A stretch of 64,000 bases of DNA from Oceanobacillus oncorhynchi (GTDB taxonomy: Bacteria; Bacillota; Bacilli; Bacillales; Amphibacillaceae), in contig NZ_CDGG01000001.1 of assembly GCF_000821065.1 (NCBI RefSeq), positions 310,001 to 374,000 of the forward strand, written 5' to 3'. The first letter of the stretch is position 1, and each line of letters begins with the position of its first letter. Below are positions 56,459 through 64,000 of this stretch, one piece after another. The notes under the pieces were generated by a model, which worked only from the letters and a program-made list of their open reading frames with translations, was not told the origin of the DNA and ran no database searches. Both the position numbers and the translations under genes were made by a program.

Positions 56459-58366
56459 ATGGAAATTTCAATTAAAGGGGATGCAGTGAGCTTACACGCA
56501 GGAATCGTAGAATTGCAGGAGGTCTATGCATTCCGTCTTGCAGAACAGGGCGGCATTGTACTGACCGGGAGGCAGGATGAGCGTATCAACGGGTTAATAA
56601 TAACTTTTGATGAAGGGGGCGGCACGGTTACCTACCATGAGCCATGCCATTTTTTCAGAGCGCTTGGCTTGATTTTAGAACAGTGGAATAAGGGAAATAA
56701 ACAAATCCATATTCAAGAGACGATGCAATTCTCCAGTGTAGGGCCTATGTTTGATTTATCGCGTAATATGACGATGAAGCTGTCTACGCTAAAGGACTTC
56801 ATCCGGAAATTAGCGGTGATGGGACATAATACGGCAATGCTGTACATGGAGGACACGTATGAAGTAGACGGAGAGCCTTATTTTGGTTATATGCGCGGGC
56901 GTTATAGTGAACAAGAGCTGCGGGAACTGGATAATTATGCAAATCTATTTGGTATCGAGCTGATTCCTTGTATCCAGACGTTGGCGCATTTAGAGGAATT
57001 TCTGAAATGGGATGCGGCTTATACCTATAAGGATACGCGGGGTGCGCTGTTATTAGAGAGTAATGCTACGTATGATTTGCTGGACCGGATGATTGCTTCT
57101 GCAACCAGGCCCTTCCGTAGCAATCGCATTCATATTGGTATGGACGAAGCGGAAGAGGTGGGACGAGGCAGATATTTAAATATCCATGGTTTCAAGGATC
57201 GTTTTGAACTGATGAAAGCACATCTGGATAAAATCGTGGAAATAACGGATAAGTATCAGCTGCGTGTGGTGATGTGGAGCGATATGTTTTTAAAGCTGGC
57301 TTCCGAAACGGGGGACAGCTATGACAAAACCACAGATTTACCAGAGTATATCGTGAATCAGCTGCCAGATAACGTGCAGTATATGTATTGGCAGTATGCT
57401 CAAGCAGATAGGGAGCATTATCAGCGGATGCTGCAGCAATTAAAACGGTTTGGCAGTACACCGGCATTTGCAGGGGGAATGTGGGTGTGGAATACCTTTG
57501 CCCCGAATTATCAAATCTCTCTGACTGCAAGTGAGCCGGCACTTGCTGTCTGCAAGGAGGAAGGTGTAGGCGATGTATTTGTAACGCTTTGGGGAGACGA
57601 TGGCTATGAGAGCAATGTGTACCATGCACTTTATGGACTGCAATTCTATGCTGAGCATGCGTATCATACCGAAATCGATATAACCCGTGTGAAGGAACGT
57701 ACGTTATTTTGTACAGGTATGGATCCAGAAGCGCTTTTGGCCTTGAATAAAATGGATCAGCCGCCAGGGGTAGACGAAGGGAACACCTTACAGACGAACC
57801 CTTCTAAATTCCTGCTATGGCAGGATGTGCTGCTGGGATTATTTGATAAACATGTCGAAAAAAATCCTGTCGGAAATTTCTATAAGAAGCTGGCGGAGGA
57901 AATCCAGCAGTATAACCAGCAGGCGTCAGAGCGCTTTTTTGATGTGCCGGAGAAGCTGTGTTGGGTCTTAGCTAAAAAAGGGGATATCGGTGTCGAACTG
58001 AAAGCAGCTTATGATGCAGGGAATCAGGAAAAGCTGCAGGAAATTGCCCGACAGGTTATCCCGGAAGTGACAGGGCGTGTGAAGGAATTGCATGCTGCGC
58101 ATCGGAAGCAGTGGCTGTCGTTGAATAAACCTTTTGGGTGGGAAGTAATAGATATTCGTTATGGAGGATTATTACAGCGTTTAGATACTGCCCGCTTAAG
58201 AATCGAGGAGTATGTAAGAGGAGATTTAGAGGCAATCGATGAACTGGAGCAGGAGCGGTTATATTTCTCTCCGAATGTGGAGGAGTCCAGCGGTTTGGGC
58301 TGGTGCAGCTACTATTATCGGATGGCTTCCCCTAACGTATTTTTTCATGTATTGCCAATTTATTAA
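56459..58366 (+). CDS. GH20 beta-N-acetylhexosaminidase (cytoplasmic)
   Basis: 635 aa, RBS AAGGGG. Residues about 90-400 form the GH20 TIM barrel: SSVGPMFDLSRNMTMKLSTLKDFI, the catalytic pair D229-E230 in IHIGMDEAEEVG, and WSDMF near residue 278. An N-terminal mini-domain of about 80 residues is present and the C-terminal 200 residues are helical. No signal peptide, so it acts on imported oligosaccharides, releasing GlcNAc or GalNAc. It fits with the LplABC-type importer downstream; similar cytoplasmic enzymes occur in Paenibacillus. Confidence 0.9.
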   Translation: MEISIKGDAVSLHAGIVELQEVYAFRLAEQGGIVLTGRQDERINGLIITFDEGGGTVTYHEPCHFFRALGLILEQWNKGNKQIHIQETMQFSSVGPMFDLSRNMTMKLSTLKDFIRKLAVMGHNTAMLYMEDTYEVDGEPYFGYMRGRYSEQELRELDNYANLFGIELIPCIQTLAHLEEFLKWDAAYTYKDTRGALLLESNATYDLLDRMIASATRPFRSNRIHIGMDEAEEVGRGRYLNIHGFKDRFELMKAHLDKIVEITDKYQLRVVMWSDMFLKLASETGDSYDKTTDLPEYIVNQLPDNVQYMYWQYAQADREHYQRMLQQLKRFGSTPAFAGGMWVWNTFAPNYQISLTASEPALAVCKEEGVGDVFVTLWGDDGYESNVYHALYGLQFYAEHAYHTEIDITRVKERTLFCTGMDPEALLALNKMDQPPGVDEGNTLQTNPSKFLLWQDVLLGLFDKHVEKNPVGNFYKKLAEEIQQYNQQASERFFDVPEKLCWVLAKKGDIGVELKAAYDAGNQEKLQEIARQVIPEVTGRVKELHAAHRKQWLSLNKPFGWEVIDIRYGGLLQRLDTARLRIEEYVRGDLEAIDELEQERLYFSPNVEESSGLGWCSYYYRMASPNVFFHVLPIY

Positions 58367-58378
58367 GGAGGATGCCTC

Positions 58379-59392
58379 ATGGATAAACGGAATACAGAAG
58401 TACTTGTCGGCTGCTATGGAGAAGTAGATTTGGCATGTATTCATTGGTTGAATATACATGCTGAATCAGGTGAAGTGACACCTCTGGGGGAACAAGCCGG
58501 AATTGCTAATCCATCCTTTTTAGTGAAGCATCCGGTGAAAAACCGTGTGTATGCCATCAGTGAAGCAGCGGATGGAGAGGTAGTTTGCTATGAACTGGAC
58601 TATGAAGCCCATCGTCTGAAGGAAAGAAGGCGTTTGCCGACACATGGCGGTCCGTGCTACGCGGAGGTAAGTGCCTGCGGAAAGTATTTATTTATCAGTA
58701 ATTATTCGAATGCAGGTGTTGTTGTTTTTGCACTGGATGATAACGGAGATCTGCAGGAAGAAGCAGAGCATATTGCTTTTGTCTCTGAAAACAGGCAGGC
58801 TTCCCGTATCCATACCGTTCGGCAAATTCCAGAAACGTCCCTTTTCCTGCTGACGGATATTGGTAAAAGCAACATCTATCTGTATCAATGGGATGAAGAG
58901 AGGAGGAGTTTACTTCCCTTTCAAAGCTTGACAGTCCCGGAAAAAGCAGGACCGAGGCATGTAGCTTTTCACCCGGAGAAGCCAATCGTATATGTGGTCA
59001 ATGAATACAAATCCACCGTATCTGTCTATCAATATGCGGTTCCGTCGGACTCTTTACAGTGCATTCAAACGGTGGAAACAGTTCGTGAAATAAGAAATTA
59101 TGGAGCAGAAATTCAATTTTTGGATGGCAAGGTGATTACCTCTAATCGGGGATCAGATACATTGAGTCTTTTTAAAGTAACTGAAAATGGGTCATTGGAA
59201 AAGGAAGGCTCTATTTCTGCAGGCGGCGAATGGCCAAGACATTTTTGTAGTAACCAATGGGTAGATAATCAATTATTTGTTTGTCACCAGCACAGTAACA
59301 ACCTGGCTGTTTTCAAACAAATGAATGGTACCTATTCCATGATAGATAATACATTTTCTATACAGTCTCCAGTTTGTATTGTTGCTTTATAG
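58379..59392 (+). CDS. Lactonase family protein (6-phosphogluconolactonase-like beta-propeller)
   Basis: 337 aa, RBS AAGGAGG, 12 bp after the GH20 gene. Propeller repeats are seen at HPVKNRVYAISE, GKYLFISNYSNAGVVVFALD, PRHVAFHPEKPIVYVVNEYKSTVSVYQ and GGEWPRHFCSN. The family (Lactonase, 7-bladed) contains E. coli Pgl-type enzymes but many members act on other sugar lactones. The position with a hexosaminidase suggests an aldonolactone of an amino sugar or oligosaccharide; no proof. Confidence 0.85.
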   Translation: MDKRNTEVLVGCYGEVDLACIHWLNIHAESGEVTPLGEQAGIANPSFLVKHPVKNRVYAISEAADGEVVCYELDYEAHRLKERRRLPTHGGPCYAEVSACGKYLFISNYSNAGVVVFALDDNGDLQEEAEHIAFVSENRQASRIHTVRQIPETSLFLLTDIGKSNIYLYQWDEERRSLLPFQSLTVPEKAGPRHVAFHPEKPIVYVVNEYKSTVSVYQYAVPSDSLQCIQTVETVREIRNYGAEIQFLDGKVITSNRGSDTLSLFKVTENGSLEKEGSISAGGEWPRHFCSNQWVDNQLFVCHQHSNNLAVFKQMNGTYSMIDNTFSIQSPVCIVAL

Positions 59393-59472
59393 CATTTTGA
59401 ATCCATTCTAAAAGAACAAATTGGTGAGAAAATAAGCCATCCGACAAATAAAGACAAAATATTTATATTAAT

Positions 59473-59487
59473 CATTATAATGTTATG
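59473..59487. promoter_or_regulatory. Shared motif upstream of the Lpl-type importer
   Basis: CATTATAATGTTATG, near-copy of the 56403 element. It includes TATAAT, so it may simply be a -10 region (with GACAAA 17 bp upstream). The gap 59393-59659 otherwise shows no gene. Confidence 0.4.
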
Positions 59488-59659
59488 TTGACGTTTCGGG
59501 ATAATAGTGGTACTATTTTGAATAAGCAAAATAATCCGTATGACATCTTAGACATTATTTGATTAAAGGGGGAAGGAACTAAATTAAAAAATGAAGATGG
59601 CAGTTGTTTGTTAGAAAAAGTTTGTTTTACATTTTTACCTACTTAAAAGGGGGTTCATT

Positions 59660-61276
59660 ATGTTAAAGAAATGGTTTTTCTTCATCGCAACACTTGTTTT
59701 TGTAAGCGCTTTATATGCGTGCAGCGGCGGAGATGACGGTGATAGTAAGGAAGGCGAAGCAGCGGGCGGCGATAATGTCAATGCGACAGGGTTTCCAATC
59801 GTAGAAGAGGAATTAGAGCTCACTATCTTTGCGAACAAGCCCGCACAAAATGAAGGCAATGACTGGAATGATATTTTAATCTGGAATACGTACAGAGATT
59901 TAACAAACATTAATGTGAATTGGAATTCCGTAAGCCCGGATGCTCTGGAGGAGAATAGAAACCTGGCATTGGGCAGTGGTGACCTGCCAGATGCATTCTT
60001 CCTTGCAGAGCTGTCAAATACGGATTTATTACGATACGGTTCCCAAGGGGCGTTCCTGCCATTAAATGATTTGATTGATGAATATGCACCAAATTTAAAA
60101 GCTTTAATGGAGAATGACCCAACAATTGAAAAAGCAATTACTTTCCCTGATGGTAATATCTACTCCATGCCATCGCTCATTGAAGATGATTTTCTCTCTT
60201 TACGGCTCAGTGCAAGACCTTGGGTGAATGAGGATTGGCTGAATGAGCTGGATATGGATATTCCGGAAACGACAGGAGATTTTTATGAATATTTAAAGGC
60301 AGTAAAAGAACTTGATCCAGTAGGAAATGGGGATACGATTCCTTATGGAGGTACAGACATTGCGGAGCTTGTTCAATGGCTGTCTGGATCGTTCGGCGTA
60401 ATGAACCATGGTGCCTCCAACACAAACTTGGATTTAGATCCGAATGATGACTCGAAGGTGCGCTACTATGCAACCGCTGATGAATATAGAGAGATGCTGG
60501 AATACATCCATATGCTGTACGAAGAAGGATTAATTGATCAAAGCATTTTTACCATTGAATGGGGCCAGTTCCTTGCCAATGCATCGGATAATCTATATGG
60601 AAGTATGATTTTCTATGATCCAATTGAATTATTCGGGGAAGAGATTGGCTCGCAATATAATAGTTTAGCAGCTTTAGAAGGTCCAGACGGGCATCAGTCT
60701 TATAATAAACTTTCATCCTCTGTATGGACTCCAGATAACCTGGTGATTACCAGTGAAAACCCGAACCCGGCTGCAACGGTCCGCTGGATGGATCATTTCT
60801 ATGGAGATGAAGGTGCAGAGCTTTACTATATGGGTGTAGAAGGAGAAACATTTGAAATAGAAGATGGAGAAGCCGTTTATAGTGATCATATTTTGAATCC
60901 GGAGGGTGATATGACATTTGAACAGGCGATTGCCCAGGATTTAACCTGGCTTGGTTCCATCAGCGGAATTATTAAAGCAGATTACTTCCAAGGAGGAGAA
61001 ACCGCACCGCAATCAATGGAAGCAGCTGAAAAAATTGAGCCGCAAGTCATTGATGAGGTATGGCCGAGGTTTACTTTCACAGAAGAGGAAAACCGTATTC
61101 TGCAATCAACAGGTGAGGACATTAATAAGTATGTAGAAGAAATGCGCGACAAGTTTATTACAGGTGATGAAGATTTAGATAACTGGGATAGCTATATCCA
61201 AACGATCGAGCAAATGGGAATGGAAGAATTGCAGGAGGTTTACCAGGCTGCATATGACCGCTATCAATCTAATTAA
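59660..61276 (+). CDS. LplA-type extracellular solute-binding lipoprotein
   Basis: 538 aa, the large size typical of LplA/YtcQ-type binding proteins. Signal peptide with lipobox LYAC at about residue 20 (after FFFIATLVFVSALYAC) and a Gly/Asp/Ser-rich linker. Mature domain begins with TIFANKPAQNEGNDWNDILIWNTYRDLT. It delivers oligosaccharides to the permeases at 61454 and 62405. RBS AAGGGGG. An intrinsic terminator follows before the permease genes. Confidence 0.92.
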   Translation: MLKKWFFFIATLVFVSALYACSGGDDGDSKEGEAAGGDNVNATGFPIVEEELELTIFANKPAQNEGNDWNDILIWNTYRDLTNINVNWNSVSPDALEENRNLALGSGDLPDAFFLAELSNTDLLRYGSQGAFLPLNDLIDEYAPNLKALMENDPTIEKAITFPDGNIYSMPSLIEDDFLSLRLSARPWVNEDWLNELDMDIPETTGDFYEYLKAVKELDPVGNGDTIPYGGTDIAELVQWLSGSFGVMNHGASNTNLDLDPNDDSKVRYYATADEYREMLEYIHMLYEEGLIDQSIFTIEWGQFLANASDNLYGSMIFYDPIELFGEEIGSQYNSLAALEGPDGHQSYNKLSSSVWTPDNLVITSENPNPAATVRWMDHFYGDEGAELYYMGVEGETFEIEDGEAVYSDHILNPEGDMTFEQAIAQDLTWLGSISGIIKADYFQGGETAPQSMEAAEKIEPQVIDEVWPRFTFTEEENRILQSTGEDINKYVEEMRDKFITGDEDLDNWDSYIQTIEQMGMEELQEVYQAAYDRYQSN

Positions 61277-61306
61277 AGCAGAGGTTTAAAAAGGTTCATT
61301 CACATC

Positions 61307-61341
61307 GAGAGGGCAGTAGATCTCATGCCCTCTCTTTTTTT
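61307..61341 (+). terminator. Terminator/attenuator between binding protein and permeases
   Basis: GAGAGGGCA pairs with TGCCCTCTC around a 10-base loop, followed by TTTTTTT. Partial read-through would give high binding-protein and low permease levels. Confidence 0.88.
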
Positions 61342-61453
61342 ACAAGTGGGTACATCATGAGATGGATTACATAAGAAACAAGAATGGATTTTCGCTGCTG
61401 CTGTGTTTCATTTAGCAGGGAAATTCCATAGAAAAAAGGGGGATAACGGAAAG

Positions 61454-62389
61454 ATGGCAAAAAATCAATCCATACAAAAGGGTAGAGGAGCCGTTATCAA
61501 AAAGAATTTTCTGCGCAACTGGCAGTTATACCTTTTCATGATGCCAGTCTTTTTGTACTTTTTTATATTTCATTATATACCAATGTACGGTGTGCAGATT
61601 GCCTTTAAGGATTATTTTGCAACACTTGGCATTTGGGGAAGCGAATGGGTCGGGTTTGAGCATTTTGAACGTTTCTTCAGCTCCTATTATTTTTGGAGAC
61701 TGCTCAAAAACACCATTATTTTAAACCTGTATATGCTGGTCTTGTTCCCATTGCCGATTATTTTAGCGTTAGCATTTAATGAGCTCCGAAATGGTGCATT
61801 TAAAAAATGGACACAGACGCTGACCTATGCACCGCATTTTATATCGGTTGTCGTTGTTGTCGGGATGCTGGTAGCTTTTCTGGACCCGAATACAGGCTTG
61901 ATAAATCACTTATTACGTGCGCTTGGAATGGATACGATTCCGTTTTTGACCAGTCCAGACTGGTTCCGCCATATCTTTGTATGGTCCGGTCAATGGCAGA
62001 CGCTGGGATGGAGCACGATTATTTACCTTGCTGCACTGGCAGGCGTGAACCCGGAATTACATGAGGCGGCTAAAGTAGATGGTGCGACACGGATGCAGCG
62101 GATTACAAGGATTAATATTCCAAGTATTATGCCGACAATCGTTATCTTGTTTATTTTGAATATCGGTAATTTCATGCAAATCGGGTTTGAAAAGGTACTC
62201 TTAATGCAGAATACGCTGAATTCAGAGACGTCGGACGTTATTCAAACCTTTGTATATGAGACAGGGATATTGGAAGGACAATACAGCTTTGCTGCCGCTG
62301 TCGGGTTATTTGAGTCAGCTATTAATATCGTGCTTTTGATTACTGTGAACCAAATTGCACGGAAAGTTAGCGAGAACAGCCTATGGTAA
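61454..62389 (+). CDS. LplB-type ABC transporter permease
   Basis: 311 aa from the ATG at 61454 (an earlier in-frame ATG lies at 61403). LplB features: N-terminal NWQLYLFMMPVFLYFFIFHYIPMYGVQIAFKDY and EAA loop LHEAAKVDGATRMQRITRINIP near residue 205. Forms the importer channel with the next gene. Confidence 0.93.
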   Translation: MAKNQSIQKGRGAVIKKNFLRNWQLYLFMMPVFLYFFIFHYIPMYGVQIAFKDYFATLGIWGSEWVGFEHFERFFSSYYFWRLLKNTIILNLYMLVLFPLPIILALAFNELRNGAFKKWTQTLTYAPHFISVVVVVGMLVAFLDPNTGLINHLLRALGMDTIPFLTSPDWFRHIFVWSGQWQTLGWSTIIYLAALAGVNPELHEAAKVDGATRMQRITRINIPSIMPTIVILFILNIGNFMQIGFEKVLLMQNTLNSETSDVIQTFVYETGILEGQYSFAAAVGLFESAINIVLLITVNQIARKVSENSLW

Positions 62390-62404
62390 GGAGGGAGATG
62401 CGTG

Positions 62405-63301
62405 ATGTCCAGGTTCAGTTTGTCGGATAAAGCCTTTGACCGGCTTAATTTAATATTTGTTTTGCTTGTGACGTTAATCATTATTTATCCGTTGATATTT
62501 GTGATTAGTGCGTCCATCAGTGATCCTCATGCTGTAAACACAGGGAAGATGTGGCTATGGCCGGTAGATTTGACGTTTGAGGGTTTCCAGCGTGTATTTC
62601 AGAATGATGCGATTTGGACAGGATACAAAAACACCATTCTATATACAGCAGTCGGCGTCATTATTCACTTGTTTGTCCTCCTGCCGGCATCGTATGCGTT
62701 ATCGCGGAAAGAATTAATGGGCAAAAAAGCCTGGCTTTGGTTTATCTTATTTACGATGCTATTCAATGGCGGATTAATTCCTACGTATTTGGTCGTCCGC
62801 AATCTGCAGATGCTGGATACGATGTGGGCGATTGTGATTCCCGGAGTAGTCGGTGCCTGGTCGATTCTCGTAGCGCGGACCTTTTTTCAGCAGACGATTC
62901 CCGATCAGCTGGTGGAAGCAGCTAAAATCGATGGAGCCAGTGATATTTATTTATTTTTTAAAGTCGTCTTGCCGTTATCGATGCCAATCATTGCTGTTAT
63001 GGCATTATTTCACGGCGTTGCGTTATGGAATCAATATTTCAATGCGCTGATTTATTTGCGGAGTGAAGATAAATTTCCGCTCCAACTTATCTTACGGCAA
63101 ATTCTCATCCTGAATGAAGTGAGTGCAGACAGTGCGTCCAGTGCTGCCGGAAGCGCGCAGTCCTTTGCAGATCAAATAAAGACAGCTTCCCTTGTGAAAT
63201 ATGCGGTGATTATCGTATCTGCACTGCCGCTGCTGATTGTTTACCCGTTCCTGCAGCGTTTCTTTGTAAAAGGAGTATTGATAGGGTCTGTGAAGGAATA
63301 A
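62405..63301 (+). CDS. LplC-type ABC transporter permease (CUT1 family)
   Basis: 298 aa from the ATG at 62405 behind AAGGAGGGAG; a GTG three bases upstream is less likely. LplC pattern: IIYPLIFVISASISDPHAVNTGKMWLWPVDLTFEGF near the start and EAA loop LVEAAKIDGASDIYLFFKVVLP near residue 175. Completes the importer. No ATPase gene is present in the window. Confidence 0.93.
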   Translation: MSRFSLSDKAFDRLNLIFVLLVTLIIIYPLIFVISASISDPHAVNTGKMWLWPVDLTFEGFQRVFQNDAIWTGYKNTILYTAVGVIIHLFVLLPASYALSRKELMGKKAWLWFILFTMLFNGGLIPTYLVVRNLQMLDTMWAIVIPGVVGAWSILVARTFFQQTIPDQLVEAAKIDGASDIYLFFKVVLPLSMPIIAVMALFHGVALWNQYFNALIYLRSEDKFPLQLILRQILILNEVSADSASSAAGSAQSFADQIKTASLVKYAVIIVSALPLLIVYPFLQRFFVKGVLIGSVKE

Positions 63302-63332
63302 CAGTACACATACACAAAGGAAAGGAGAGGTA

Positions 63333-63950
63333 ATGATGGCAGAAGTAGCTCGCGGATATTATAGCGTTGCGATTTGGATAACACGTTTTGCTTATCTGAA
63401 TATATTATGGATTCTATTTACGATGGCAGGTCTTCTTTTCTTTGGAGTTATGCCTGCAACGGTCGCGATGTTCGCTGTTGTCCGCAAGTGGCAGCGGGGC
63501 GAGGAGGAAGTTCGGATGTTTGCAGTATTCTGGGAAATCTACCGGCAGGAATTTTGGAAAGCGAACGGTCTTGGTATTATATTGTTCGCGCTTGGCTACT
63601 TGTTTTCGGTACAATTTCAAATACTTGGTGCACAAAGCGCCTTAGTCTATCAAATGGCCCAATTTTCCGTTGTGATCGCCTTTGCGCTGCTGGCTGTATT
63701 CTTGGTTTATTTATTTCCGGTCTATGTCCATTTTAAGCTGCGAACCATACAGTACTTAAAATGGCCGCTAATTATTGCGATTGTTCATCCGATACTCACG
63801 GTATTTTTACTGGTTTGTATTGGTGCAGGCGGTTATTTAATATTTCAAGCATTTCCGGCAGTGCTTTTCTTTTTCGGAGGCAGCCTTTCCGCTTACTTGA
63901 TTACGTGGGGGGTGTCTAAAACATTTGCAAAGTATGAAGCGGCAGTCTAG
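63333..63950 (+). CDS. YesL family membrane protein (DUF624)
   Basis: 205 aa, four to five helices (ILWILFTMAGLLFFGVMPATVAMFAV near the start; the DUF624 core). YesL-type proteins are found beside LplABC-type importers and rhamnogalacturonan or glycan-use genes; function unknown. RBS GGAGAGG, 31 bp after the permease, so part of the same operon. The operon probably continues past the window end. Confidence 0.85.
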   Translation: MMAEVARGYYSVAIWITRFAYLNILWILFTMAGLLFFGVMPATVAMFAVVRKWQRGEEEVRMFAVFWEIYRQEFWKANGLGIILFALGYLFSVQFQILGAQSALVYQMAQFSVVIAFALLAVFLVYLFPVYVHFKLRTIQYLKWPLIIAIVHPILTVFLLVCIGAGGYLIFQAFPAVLFFFGGSLSAYLITWGVSKTFAKYEAAV

Positions 63951-64000
63951 AAATAATAAAATAGATAAAACGAAGCGTCATGAAGCGGGAGTTTTACAGG

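Noticed and set aside
57192..57629. Minus-strand frame of 145 codons inside the GH20 gene
   Set aside because: Antisense to the catalytic barrel and rich in Cys/His/Ser; no ribosome site.

Overview
The window looks like chromosome from a low-GC Gram-positive bacterium of the family Bacillaceae, of the Oceanobacillus/Virgibacillus kind. This is an inference from strong AGGAGG-type ribosome sites, a T-box leader, sites resembling cre and Rex operators, lipoprotein-type binding proteins, LytST and Bce-type modules, and a BCCT carrier. I see no rRNA, tRNA, CRISPR array, insertion sequence or prophage. Most of the window is carbon-source acquisition and catabolism.

Layout. (1) 1-7.75 kb: a sugar operon with a ROK protein, a TIM-barrel sugar isomerase/epimerase, three different Gfo/Idh/MocA dehydrogenases and a complete binding-protein ABC importer. 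(2) 7.8-9.9 kb: a two-gene toxin-antitoxin-like unit on the minus strand (XRE-ImmA fusion plus an unknown protein) with a palindrome at its promoter. (3) 10.1-14.4 kb: a 2OG-Fe(II) amino-acid dioxygenase-like protein, L-lactate dehydrogenase with a possible Rex site, and an MFS transporter behind a T-box riboswitch. (4) 14.5-19.2 kb: a fruK-fruA-lacD operon with a divergent RpiR regulator, best read as a D-tagatose (or fructose/tagatose) pathway. (5) 19.6-26.5 kb: a dicarboxylate/amino-acid symporter, small membrane proteins, two gene remnants, and the pantothenate genes panBCD with divergent panE. (6) 26.7-30.3 kb: a BCCT carrier with two nucleoside hydrolases, one broken by a frameshift. (7) 30.4-35.7 kb: a LysE exporter, an M20 amidohydrolase with a YfcC carrier, a class I aldolase and an RDD protein. 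(8) 35.9-42.3 kb: two acetate-permease-like SSS symporters around a LytS/LytTR two-component system. (9) 42.4-47.8 kb: a two-component system divergent from a Bce/Yxd-type peptide-antibiotic ABC transporter and a YxeA protein. (10) 47.9-56.2 kb: a sucrose/fructan regulon with a LacI regulator, fructokinase, ABC importer, GH32 hydrolase and LacY/CscB-like symporter; near-perfect operators centred on CCGG overlie its promoters. (11) 56.4-64 kb: a GH20 hexosaminidase, a lactonase-fold protein, an LplABC-type oligosaccharide importer and a YesL protein.

How they work together: regions 1, 4, 10 and 11 are each self-contained sugar modules (uptake, hydrolysis or phosphorylation, and oxidation or aldol cleavage); regions 6-8 handle nucleosides, peptides or acyl-amino acids, and short organic acids. 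The most interesting signals are the T-box-controlled MFS gene, the XRE-ImmA unit with its palindrome, the undefined three-dehydrogenase sugar operon, the LacD-based tagatose locus, the LytST unit between two symporters with a diverged direct repeat, and the compact LacI operator/promoter design. I did not find a clearly new defence or mobile system. Start sites were moved to the ATG or GTG with the best ribosome site where the longest open frame was implausible; such choices are noted per entry.
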